From: Myxococcota bacterium
GTDB taxonomy: Bacteria > Myxococcota_A > UBA9160 > UBA4427
DNA length: 64,000 bases
Direction: 5' to 3'
Assembly: GCA_030748735.1 (NCBI GenBank)
Contig: JASMLK010000072.1
Location: 1-64,000 of the forward strand
Shown: in pieces, positions 26,259 to 34,369 of the stretch
How positions within the stretch are numbered: the stretch's first letter is position 1
Layout: each line of letters starts with the position of its first letter
Notes under the pieces: model-generated
What the model was told of the DNA's origin: nothing
Seen by the model: the letters and a program-made list of their open reading frames with translations, nothing else
Databases searched by the model: none
Made by a program: the position numbers and the translations under genes

Positions 26259-27422
26259 ATGGCCAAGCCCACACTTCGCACCGAATTCTGTGATCGCGTC
26301 GGGATCGAATACCCGGTGATCCTGGCCGGCATGGGCCCCGTCGCCGGGACCGGCGAACCGGTCGCCACGGCCGACCTCGTCGCCGCGGTGTCGAACGCCG
26401 GCGGACTCGGAGTGCTCGGTGGTGTTGCCTACTCGCCCGACGTGCTTCGCGAAGAGATCCGCAAGATCAAGTCGCTGACCGACAAACCCTTCGGTGTCGA
26501 CCTGCTGCTTTCGTCGAACTTCCTGCAGCCGCGCGGTTCGGGTCCCATGCAGAAGATGCCTGGCCGCGAAGTCCTTCCCGAAGAGAGCATCGAGGGGATG
26601 AAGCGCCTCGCCGACGAACTCGGCATCGACTACGTCGAAGCGCCCGGCGAAGAAGAAATGATGGGTAGCTGGGTGCCCGAAGGAAAGAGCTGGGCGGGTT
26701 CGCAGATCGAGGTGCTCCTCGAAGAGGAAGTGCCGGTCTTCGCTTCGGGTCTCGGGACCCCCGGCCCGTTCATCGACGCCTTGAAGGCGCAGAACGTCAC
26801 GGTTCTCTCGCTGGTCGGCGCGGTGCGCGCGGCGGCGCAGGTCGCCAACGACGGCGCCGACTATGTGGTCGCCCAGGGAACCGAAGCCGGTGGACACACG
26901 GGCAAGATCGGAACGCTCGCACTGCTGCCGCAGGTGATGGACGCGGTGGCGCCTACGCCGGTGATCGCGGCCGGTGGCATCGCGAGTGGTCGCGCACTCG
27001 CGGGCGTGCTCGCTGCCGGTGCCGAAGCCGCGTGGTGCGGCACGGCGTTCCTGGTCAGCGAAGAAGCCAACCAGCCCGACCTGCAGAAGGACCGCATCCT
27101 CGCGGCGGCCGCCGAAGACACGATCGTGACGCGCCTCTACAGCGGCAAGACGATGCGCAACATCTCGAACCCGCTGATCGAAGCCTGGGAGCGCTCGGGC
27201 ATGCACGCCATGCCGATGGGCGCGCAGGCGATCTTGATCCGCGACATCACGTATTCGATTCGCCAGGCCGGGCGAGAAGATCTCTTGATGAACGCCGCGG
27301 GACAGACGAGCGGCATGCTCGAGGCAAAGCGCGCCGCGAAGGACATCCTCGACGAAATGGTCAGCGATGCCGCCGAGATCTTCGCCAGCCGCCTCGGCAA
27401 TCGTGTGAAGGCTTCGTTCTAG
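26259..27422 (+). CDS. nitronate monooxygenase-like FMN enzyme (2-nitropropane dioxygenase family)
   Basis: 387 aa, TIM-barrel flavoprotein. Features: VILAGMGPVAG near the N-terminus, SNAGGLGVLGG, the FMN/substrate segment VAQGTEAGGHTG with the likely catalytic His, and the phosphate-binding GGIASGRALAGVLAAGAEA. The length is longer than the classic 330-350 residues because of an insert around residues 85-125. Family members oxidise nitronates, but others are enoyl reductases or decarboxylating oxygenases. In this acyl-CoA context a reductase/oxygenase role on the pathway intermediate is just as likely. A second homologue lies two genes downstream. Confidence 0.82.
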   Translation: MAKPTLRTEFCDRVGIEYPVILAGMGPVAGTGEPVATADLVAAVSNAGGLGVLGGVAYSPDVLREEIRKIKSLTDKPFGVDLLLSSNFLQPRGSGPMQKMPGREVLPEESIEGMKRLADELGIDYVEAPGEEEMMGSWVPEGKSWAGSQIEVLLEEEVPVFASGLGTPGPFIDALKAQNVTVLSLVGAVRAAAQVANDGADYVVAQGTEAGGHTGKIGTLALLPQVMDAVAPTPVIAAGGIASGRALAGVLAAGAEAAWCGTAFLVSEEANQPDLQKDRILAAAAEDTIVTRLYSGKTMRNISNPLIEAWERSGMHAMPMGAQAILIRDITYSIRQAGREDLLMNAAGQTSGMLEAKRAAKDILDEMVSDAAEIFASRLGNRVKASF

Positions 27423-27469
27423 GGCCACACACCGATCATCCACCTCGACGTTTGAAAAAGGACCCGCCC

Positions 27470-28267
27470 ATGCTCCAGGAAAGCGAAGACCTCCTCCTCG
27501 AAGCGCGCGAACTCGACGCGCTCCTCGACCGTTTGACGGACGAACAATGGGAAACGCCCACGGCCTTCATGGAATGGACGCCCTGGGACGTCGTCGCGCA
27601 CCTCCACTACTTCGACCTGGTCTCCCTCGCCGCGCTTCAGGGCGAAGAGACTTTCAAGGAAGAACGCGACGCGGTGATCAAGGGCGTCATGAGCGGCGCG
27701 ACCAACAAGCAGATCGCCCGTGAACGCTTCGGTGATCTGTCACCGGGCGAACTGCGGCGGCGCTGGCTCGAGAGCTGCGAAGAGATGGCGAAGCAGCTCG
27801 GCGAGTCCGATCCCAAGCGCAGGCTTCCCTGGTTTGGGCCTGACATGGGCGTGCGGATGTTCACCACCGCGCGTTTCATGGAAACCTGGGCGCACGGCCA
27901 GGAGGTCTACGACCTGCTGGGCGTTACGAGGGAGTACAACGACCGCATCAAGCACATCTGCGCGATCGGCAACCGCACCTTCGGTTGGACCTTCGTGAAC
28001 CGCAAGCTGGAAGTTCCCGGTCCGCCCCCCTACGTGAAGCTCACCTCGCCGTCGGGTGAGACGTGGGAATGGGGCGAAGAGAACGAAGACGAAGTCATCA
28101 CCGGGCTCGCCTCGGACTTCGCACACGTTGTGACGCAGGGCCGCAACATCGCCGACACCGACCTCGACGTGAAGGGTGAGGTCGCGACCCAGTGGATGTC
28201 GATCGCCCAGTGTTTCGCCGGTGGCGCCGTCGATCCCCCGGCGCCGGGTACGCGCACCGCGAAGTAG
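27470..28267 (+). CDS. TIGR03084-type putative metal-binding protein (DinB/mycothiol-S-transferase-like fold)
   Basis: 265 aa. The N-terminal four-helix part matches the DinB/maleylpyruvate-isomerase-like fold: TPWDVVAHLHYFD carries the first metal-ligand His, and MFTTARFMETWAHGQEVYDL supplies the Glu and His that complete the usual three-ligand site. The C-terminal 90 residues (KLEVPGPPPYVKLTSPSGE and WEWGEENEDEVITGLASDF) match the TIGR03084 pattern. Relatives in actinobacteria lie next to AtuA-like and acyl-CoA carboxylase genes, as here. The reaction is unknown. It sits between two nitronate monooxygenase-like genes in a tightly spaced run (47 and 31 bp gaps). Confidence 0.8.
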   Translation: MLQESEDLLLEARELDALLDRLTDEQWETPTAFMEWTPWDVVAHLHYFDLVSLAALQGEETFKEERDAVIKGVMSGATNKQIARERFGDLSPGELRRRWLESCEEMAKQLGESDPKRRLPWFGPDMGVRMFTTARFMETWAHGQEVYDLLGVTREYNDRIKHICAIGNRTFGWTFVNRKLEVPGPPPYVKLTSPSGETWEWGEENEDEVITGLASDFAHVVTQGRNIADTDLDVKGEVATQWMSIAQCFAGGAVDPPAPGTRTAK

Positions 28268-28298
28268 CCCCACGACCCTGCTCATACGAGGTCAGATC

Positions 28299-29420
28299 AT
28301 GCATACCAAGCTCGCCAAGGATCTAGGGCTCGAGTTCCCGATCTTTGCCTTCACCCACTGTCGCGATGTCGCGGCCGCCGTTTCGAAGGCCGGTGGCATG
28401 GGGGTGCTCGGCGTCGCGGGGCACTCGTCGAAGGCCCTGCGCAGCGAGCTCGAATGGATCGAAAAGGAAGTCGGCGACAAGCCCTACGGTGTCGACCTGC
28501 TGTTGCCCACCAGGTTCGTCGGCAGTGACTCGGGCGGCGAAGGCGGTGACAAGCTCGAAAAGCGCATCCCCGACGAACACCGGCAGTTCCTCGACAAGCT
28601 GCTCGACGACCACGGTGTTCCCGATCTGCCCGACGACGCGAAGGTGCCGGCGGCGTTCGCGGTCGGCTACGAACAGCAGCGCGACATCATCGAACTCGTA
28701 TTCGAACACGACATCTCGCTGATCGCGAGCGCGCTGGGGCCACCGCCGGCCTGGATGATCGAGAAGGGGCGCGAAAAGGGCGTAAAGGTGGCGGCGCTGG
28801 CCGGCACGGTCGATCACGCGCGCGCTCATGTGGAAGCGGGGGTCGACATCATCGTCGCCCAGGGCTCCGAAGCCGGGGGACACACGGGGACGATCTCGAC
28901 GATGGTGCTCGTGCCCGAAGTCGTGGACGCCGTCGATCCGGTTCCGGTGCTCGCCGCTGGTGGCATCGGTGGCGGTCGCCAGCTGACCGCCGGTCTCGCG
29001 CTGGGCGCCCAGGGGGTTTGGGCGGGTTCGGTCTGGCTCACCACCGAAGAAGCCGAAACCCACCCCGTCGTGAAGGAAAAGTTCCTGCAGGCGACTTCAC
29101 GCGACACCGTGCGCAGCCGGTCGCTCACCGGCAAGCCCGCTCGTCAGCTGCGCAGCGCGTGGACCGATGCCTGGGAAGACCCGTCGAACCCCGACCCGCT
29201 CCCCATGCCCCTGCAGCCGCAGCTCGTGCGCGAAGCCCAGGCGCGCATCAGTCGCACCTCCCACAAGAACGAGGGCGCTCGCGAGCTTTCGAACTACTTC
29301 GTCGGGCAGGTCGTGGGCTCGATGAACCACGTGAAGAGCGTGCGCAACGTGATGGAGGAATTCGCGATGGAATACGCGGACACCATGGCGCGCCTCGATC
29401 GCTGGGCGGAAGAAGACTAG
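28299..29420 (+). CDS. nitronate monooxygenase-like FMN enzyme, second copy
   Basis: 373 aa. ATG 28299 is chosen because the conserved opening KLAKDLGLEFPIFAF follows directly. The shared family features are SKAGGMGVLGVAG, GVDLLLPTRF, VAQGSEAGGHTG and LAAGGIGGGRQLTAGLALGAQG. It is clearly paralogous to the gene at 26259, but divergent, especially in the N-terminal phosphate loop and in a long charged C-terminus (SHKNEGARELSNYFVGQVV). The two copies flanking one metal-binding protein suggest successive or heteromeric steps on related substrates. The exact reaction is not known. Confidence 0.8.
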   Translation: MHTKLAKDLGLEFPIFAFTHCRDVAAAVSKAGGMGVLGVAGHSSKALRSELEWIEKEVGDKPYGVDLLLPTRFVGSDSGGEGGDKLEKRIPDEHRQFLDKLLDDHGVPDLPDDAKVPAAFAVGYEQQRDIIELVFEHDISLIASALGPPPAWMIEKGREKGVKVAALAGTVDHARAHVEAGVDIIVAQGSEAGGHTGTISTMVLVPEVVDAVDPVPVLAAGGIGGGRQLTAGLALGAQGVWAGSVWLTTEEAETHPVVKEKFLQATSRDTVRSRSLTGKPARQLRSAWTDAWEDPSNPDPLPMPLQPQLVREAQARISRTSHKNEGARELSNYFVGQVVGSMNHVKSVRNVMEEFAMEYADTMARLDRWAEED

Positions 29421-29464
29421 AAGTCGTTGTACTCTCTGGGCTTCGCGCTCTAGAGGAGACAACG

Positions 29465-30232
29465 ATGGACATCGAAGGCAAGGCGGCGATCGTAACCGGG
29501 GCGGGCACCGGAGTTGGGCGGGCGACTGCGTATCAGCTCGCCGATCGCGGTTGCTCCGTGTTGGTCAACTACAGCCGCTCGCAAGAATCCGCCGAAGCCG
29601 TGGCCGCTGAAGTCGAGCGCCGCGGTGTGAAGGCACTCGCATACAAAGCGGACGTCGCCGAAGACGAGCAGTGCCGCGCCATGGTGCGCGAAGCGGAGCG
29701 CGCATTCGGGCAACTCGATGTGCTCGTGAACAACGCCGGGACCACCAAGTTCGTCCCCCACGCGCAGCTCGAGGATCTCGACGCGGACGACTGGAATCGC
29801 ATCCTGAACGTGAACCTCGTTGGCCCCTTTCAGTGTGCGCGTGCGGCGGAGGGCCTGCTTCGCGCCGGTGACGATGGTGGCGAGATCGTGATGACGTCGA
29901 GCATCGCGGGGCTCGCAGGCATCGGAAGCTCGATCGCGTATTGCGCTTCGAAAGCCGGTCTCAACAACCTGACCGTGACCCTCGCGCGCGTGCTCGGCCC
30001 GCAGATCCGCGTCAACGCAGTGGCGCCGGGCTTCATCGACGGCGAATGGCTGCAGCAGGGGCTTGGTGAAGCCTATGAGGCCGTAAAGGCCGGAATGGAA
30101 GCCAAGTCACCGCTCGGCCGGGTGACGACGCCCGAGGACATCGCCACTGCGATCCTGTCGCTCATCACCGGCACCGACCTCATTACGGGTCACGTCGTTC
30201 CGGTCGAAGGCGGTGCGTTGCTCGGTGCCTGA
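29465..30232 (+). CDS. short-chain dehydrogenase/reductase (3-oxoacyl-ACP reductase-like)
   Basis: 255 aa. ATG 29465 with GGAG 8 nt upstream. Classical SDR: nucleotide-binding TGAGTGVG, NNAG, catalytic Ser in MTSSIAG, YCASK (Tyr-Lys pair) and the terminal VPVEGGALLGA. It reduces or oxidises a carbonyl/hydroxyl group with NAD(P)(H). As the last complete gene of the rightward run it may oxidise the 3-hydroxyacyl-CoA made by the hydratase at 25395 (inference). Confidence 0.85.
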   Translation: MDIEGKAAIVTGAGTGVGRATAYQLADRGCSVLVNYSRSQESAEAVAAEVERRGVKALAYKADVAEDEQCRAMVREAERAFGQLDVLVNNAGTTKFVPHAQLEDLDADDWNRILNVNLVGPFQCARAAEGLLRAGDDGGEIVMTSSIAGLAGIGSSIAYCASKAGLNNLTVTLARVLGPQIRVNAVAPGFIDGEWLQQGLGEAYEAVKAGMEAKSPLGRVTTPEDIATAILSLITGTDLITGHVVPVEGGALLGA

Positions 30233-30251
30233 CGAAAGCGAGGTTGTACGC

Positions 30252-30370
30252 ATGCCGAAGTCCGCACGCGAGTACGACTTCGAAGTGTTTCATCGCGAGA
30301 GACCGAACCCGGTGACATCACCCTGCACTTTGGCGACCTCTATCACACGACGCCTGCGCCCGGGCGTCGA
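30252..30370 (+). pseudogene. remnant of a possible phytanoyl-CoA dioxygenase-like gene
   Basis: From ATG 30252 one frame reads SAREYDFEVFHRE; after a one-base shift near 30299 the next frame reads ETEPGDITLHFGDLYHTTPA. The second piece resembles the C-terminal beta-strand with the distal iron-ligand His of phytanoyl-CoA dioxygenase-type 2-oxoglutarate oxygenases. That frame stays open to a TGA overlapping the plsB start. Too short and broken to be a functional enzyme. The identification rests on one motif and is tentative. Confidence 0.35.
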
Positions 30371-30501
30371 TCCGACCGGGTTGACGTAGAAACGCCCCGA
30401 AAACGCCAGTCTTTGCGTCCAATCGGGTCCGACAACCCATTGCACACCGGGTACCCGACGACTTATCAACGGGGGGTCCATCTCTTCGCTGGAGTCGCGC
30501 C

Positions 30502-32907
30502 TTGAACGAGTCCGCCCCTTTGTCGACGCAGGACCTTGTCAGTCCCGCGGCACAGCCAGCGAGCCCCGCCTGGCCCGACCACGGCACCCGCCCGGTCGTC
30601 TTCCTGCTCGACGCGGCGACGTCGCTGGAAGAATCGATCTTGCGCAAGTGGATCGAGCAGGCCCGGCCCGAAGGTGTTGCGCCGGCCGATGTCGAGGCGA
30701 TCACCATTCCCTCTTCACGTCGTGTGCGCCGTGGGCGGATGGGGCCCCTCGAACCCGCGCTCGCCACGTCGGATGATCCGATCCTTGCACCGCTTCGCGT
30801 CCTGTGGCTACCGAAGGAACACCAGGGGCGACGCGTTGCGCGCTTGAGCGACGTGTTGCGCCTGGGGGACCCGCGCGACCCGGGTGCGCTTCGGGCGCGC
30901 ATCATCGCGCGCGTTTCGCCCGACCGGGTACAGGTGATCGCAGGCGAACCCGCACCGGAGAGCGCGCTTCGCGAGCGCTGGCAGGCCGCCTGTGGGAGCG
31001 ACGTCGCCGAAACCATGGGGCTCGCCGAATTCGTCGCGCGTCAGGCCGCCCTGGCGCTCGATCGGGCCGAGCGCAAGGTGCGGGGTAACCGGTACAAGGT
31101 GCCGCGCTTCTTGCGTGAAGAGATCCTCGCCCGGCCGACCTTCCAGGGAGGGCTCGATCGACTTGCTCGTGAAGAGGGGATCAACCCTGCCAGCGTGCAC
31201 AAGCGGGCGGAGCGCTACCTGAAGGAGATCGCGGCGAACCACAGTCCGCTCATGATCGACATCTTCGCGCAGCTGTGTCGATCGTCTTCGACCCGGGGCT
31301 ACGACGCCCTTCGCTTCGACCAGGCCAAGCTCGACGAAATCAAGAAGCTCGCAGAGCGGCATCCAGTTGCTTTTCTGCCCTCTCACAAGTCGAATCTCGA
31401 CCACCCGGTCGTCTTCCGCATGCTGCACGAAGACGGCATGCCGCCCAACCACACGGCCGGTGGGATCAACATGAACTTCTTCCCCACCGGCCCGATCGTG
31501 CGCCGCGCGGGGATCTTCTTCATTCGTCGCACCTTCGCGGACAACGAGGTCTACAAGTTCGTCCTGCGCAGCTACATCGACTTCCTGGTCGAAAAGCGCT
31601 TTCCCCTCGAATGGTTCATCGAGGGGGGGCGTTCACGTACGGGCAAGCTGCTGCCCCCGCGCTACGGAATGCTCTCCTACGTCGTGGATTCGTATCGCCG
31701 CGGCAAGGCCGAAGACGTGATCTTGATCCCCGTCTCGATCGCGTACGACCAGATCTCGGAAGTCGACGAGTATTCCGCCGAAGAGCGCGGTGCGAAGAAG
31801 AAGGCCGAGAGCTTCGGTTGGTTGCTCAAGTTCCTGGGCGGTCTCAGCCACCACTTCGGAAGCATCGATGTGCGCATCGGCGAACCCGTTTCGCTGCGTA
31901 CCGCACTCGGCCCCCCCGACGCCGACGATGCCGATTCGAAGTTCGACGATCTCACCGTGCCGAAGCTCGCCTTCGAAGTCTGCACCCGCATCAATCGCGT
32001 CACGCCGATTACCCCGATCTCACTCTCCATGGTGGCGCTACTGGCCTGCGGCGACCGCGCGATGAGCCTGGCCGAAATCCACACGTCGCTCGCCAACCTC
32101 GTGAAGTACGTGACGAACCGCGGCCTGCCGACGACCACGAAGCTCGAATTCAATACGGAGGACGACGTTGCGGCTGCGCTCGAACCATTGGTGAGCGCGG
32201 GCGTCCTCAAGCGCTTCGACGAGGGGCCGGAAGTCATCTACTCGATCGCATCCGATCAGCACCTTTCCGCAGCGTACTACCGCAATACCGTGATCCACTT
32301 CCTGGTCAGCAGCGCGATCCTCGAACTCGCGCTGCTCCGCGCTGCGGAGACCGTGTCGGGGGATTCGTCCGAAGCGTTCTGGCAGGAAGCGATGGCGCTG
32401 CGCGATCTTCTGAAGTTCGACTTCTTCTTTCCGGAGAAGGAGGACTTCCGCAATGAGATGAAGCAGGAGCTCGCGGTTCATTCGGGAGATTGGGAGGAGC
32501 ATCTCGCCCGGCCTCCTGCCGCACGGGCCTTCCTCGACGAGATCGTCCCCTATCACGCCCACCGTACGCTGCGCGCCTTCGTCGAGGCGTATCAGGTGGT
32601 GGCGGACCGGCTCGTCATGCTCGGTGGTGAGCCGGTGGACGACGAAGCACGCCTGCTCCGGGACTGCATGGTCTGGGGCAAGCAGTACACGTTGCAGCGG
32701 CGCATTCGCAGCGCCGAATCGGTTTCCAAACTGCTGCTGCAAAACGGCTTCAAGCTGGCGCGAAACCGCGGGCTGATCGAAGGGGAAGCCGATGCCCTCG
32801 TGGCGGGGCGCGAGGCCCTGGTGGCCGAGTTGCGCGAGGTGCGGCGGCGCATCACGGTGATCGACGCGCTTGCGGAAGCGCGTCGCGCCGCAACGACGCA
32901 ACACTAG
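30502..32907 (+). CDS. plsB: glycerol-3-phosphate 1-O-acyltransferase PlsB
   Basis: 801 aa, the usual size for PlsB. TTG start at 30502, supported by GGAG 7 nt upstream. The acyltransferase block I is HKSNLD (His295-Asp300), with the following blocks INMNFFPTGPIVRRAGIFFIRR, FIEGGRSRTG and LIPVSIAYDQ, all in PlsB order. It acylates sn-1 of glycerol-3-phosphate at the inner membrane, the first step of phospholipid and triacylglycerol synthesis. The HAD-AGPAT fusion gene lies 37 bp downstream and could supply the second acylation. gpsA at 43986 makes the glycerol-3-phosphate. Confidence 0.92.
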   Translation: MNESAPLSTQDLVSPAAQPASPAWPDHGTRPVVFLLDAATSLEESILRKWIEQARPEGVAPADVEAITIPSSRRVRRGRMGPLEPALATSDDPILAPLRVLWLPKEHQGRRVARLSDVLRLGDPRDPGALRARIIARVSPDRVQVIAGEPAPESALRERWQAACGSDVAETMGLAEFVARQAALALDRAERKVRGNRYKVPRFLREEILARPTFQGGLDRLAREEGINPASVHKRAERYLKEIAANHSPLMIDIFAQLCRSSSTRGYDALRFDQAKLDEIKKLAERHPVAFLPSHKSNLDHPVVFRMLHEDGMPPNHTAGGINMNFFPTGPIVRRAGIFFIRRTFADNEVYKFVLRSYIDFLVEKRFPLEWFIEGGRSRTGKLLPPRYGMLSYVVDSYRRGKAEDVILIPVSIAYDQISEVDEYSAEERGAKKKAESFGWLLKFLGGLSHHFGSIDVRIGEPVSLRTALGPPDADDADSKFDDLTVPKLAFEVCTRINRVTPITPISLSMVALLACGDRAMSLAEIHTSLANLVKYVTNRGLPTTTKLEFNTEDDVAAALEPLVSAGVLKRFDEGPEVIYSIASDQHLSAAYYRNTVIHFLVSSAILELALLRAAETVSGDSSEAFWQEAMALRDLLKFDFFFPEKEDFRNEMKQELAVHSGDWEEHLARPPAARAFLDEIVPYHAHRTLRAFVEAYQVVADRLVMLGGEPVDDEARLLRDCMVWGKQYTLQRRIRSAESVSKLLLQNGFKLARNRGLIEGEADALVAGREALVAELREVRRRITVIDALAEARRAATTQH

Positions 32908-32944
32908 AGCGAGAGCGCGTTCGCCGAGATCGATTGGAGAAACC

Positions 32945-34369
32945 ATGGCCGCTCGAACCGACTTCAAGCGCTCGATCGAACGAGGCCCCGGGGGTCCCAA
33001 GGTCGGGGCCTTCTTCGACGTCGACCGCACCCTGCTGGCGGGCTTCTCCGCGGCGGCTTTCATGCGCGACAAGTTCTCGACCGAGGGCATCGACGTCGCG
33101 CAAACGATCGCCGGCATCGGCGGTGCCATTCGCTTCGGCATGAACCAGACGAGTTTTCCGACCTTCATCGAGGAGTCGTCGGGGGACCTCATTGGGCTCA
33201 GCGAAGATGAGCTCACCGAAGTCGGAGAGCGGGTCTTCAACCAGCGGCTCGTGACGGAGATCTATCCCGAAAGTCGCACACTGGTCGAAGCGCATCAGAA
33301 GCGCGGACACACGGTGGCCATCATCTCGTCGGCGACCCACTTCCAGATCGATGCGTTGGCGCAGGAGCTGGGGATCGAACACGTGCTCTGCACCGAGCTC
33401 GAGTTCGAAGACGGCAAGTTCACCGGCAAGGTGCAGCGCCCGGCGTGTTGGCGCGAAGGGAAGGCCAGGGCGGGGCGCCAGCTCGCGGAAGAGTACGACC
33501 TCGACCTGTCTCACAGCTACTTCTACACCGACAGCAGTGACGACCTGCCGCTGCTCGACATCGTCGGCTATCCGCGGCTCGTGAACCCCGACAGCGAACT
33601 GGCGCAGATCGCGAGCCGCAACGGTTGGCCCGTGTTTCGCTTCCAGAGCCGAGGGAACCCGGGGTGGCGAGAGCTCGCGGGGTTGGCGGCGTCGATGAGC
33701 GCCCTGGCGCCGGCCGCCATGATCGGGATCCCCGCGGCGATCGCCAGCGGCAGCCTGCGCCGCGGCATGGACATGATGATGTCCACCTACGCCGACCTGT
33801 CGAATGCCCTCACCGGAGTCGAGCTGCAGGTCAAGGGCGAACAGCATTTGTGGTCGGCGCGCCCAGCGATCTTCATCTTCAACCACCAGAGCGGACTCGA
33901 CGCCATGATCATGGCGCGCCTCGTGCGTCGCGATGTGGTGGGTGTGGCGAAGCGCGAACTCAAGGACCAGCCGATCATCGGCCAACTGGCCGACCTGGCG
34001 GGGACCGTGTTCATCGAACGTGGCGATCGCATGAAAGCGGTCGAGTCGTTGAAGAATGCGGAGGCGGCGATTCGCCGCGGCCTTTCGATCATGATCGCGC
34101 CGGAAGGCACGCGCAGCGCGACCAAGCGACTGGGGCGTTTCAAGAAGGGCGCCTTCCGCATGGCGCTCGAAACCGGTGCTCCCATCGTGCCGGTGGTGAT
34201 CAAGAACGCCCTCGACGCGCTGCCGCGTCACGCGATGGTGGTTCGCCCGGCGACGGTCGAGGTGGTCGTCCACCCGCCGATCCCGGTAGACGATTGGACG
34301 TTGGAAGACCTCGACGATCGCATCGACGAAGTGCGCGAGTTGTATCAGCGAACGCTCGACGAAGACTGA
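32945..34369 (+). CDS. HAD phosphatase - 1-acylglycerol-3-phosphate acyltransferase fusion
   Basis: 474 aa. ATG with GGAGA about 6 nt upstream. Residues 20-235 are a HAD-IB hydrolase: FDVDRTLL (nucleophile Asp25, acid Asp27), IISSATHFQIDALA (motif II), KARAG and YFYTDSSDDLPLL (motifs III/IV). Residues 280-474 are a PlsC-type acyltransferase: NHQSGLD (His314-Asp319), EGTRSATKRLGRFKKGAF and VPVVIKNA. This architecture is known from mycobacterial PlsC-type fusions. It could make phosphatidate and remove a phosphate from a lipid or head-group intermediate, feeding the wax ester/triacylglycerol synthase. Follows plsB and overlaps the convergent acetate kinase gene by 25 bp. Confidence 0.88.
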   Translation: MAARTDFKRSIERGPGGPKVGAFFDVDRTLLAGFSAAAFMRDKFSTEGIDVAQTIAGIGGAIRFGMNQTSFPTFIEESSGDLIGLSEDELTEVGERVFNQRLVTEIYPESRTLVEAHQKRGHTVAIISSATHFQIDALAQELGIEHVLCTELEFEDGKFTGKVQRPACWREGKARAGRQLAEEYDLDLSHSYFYTDSSDDLPLLDIVGYPRLVNPDSELAQIASRNGWPVFRFQSRGNPGWRELAGLAASMSALAPAAMIGIPAAIASGSLRRGMDMMMSTYADLSNALTGVELQVKGEQHLWSARPAIFIFNHQSGLDAMIMARLVRRDVVGVAKRELKDQPIIGQLADLAGTVFIERGDRMKAVESLKNAEAAIRRGLSIMIAPEGTRSATKRLGRFKKGAFRMALETGAPIVPVVIKNALDALPRHAMVVRPATVEVVVHPPIPVDDWTLEDLDDRIDEVRELYQRTLDED

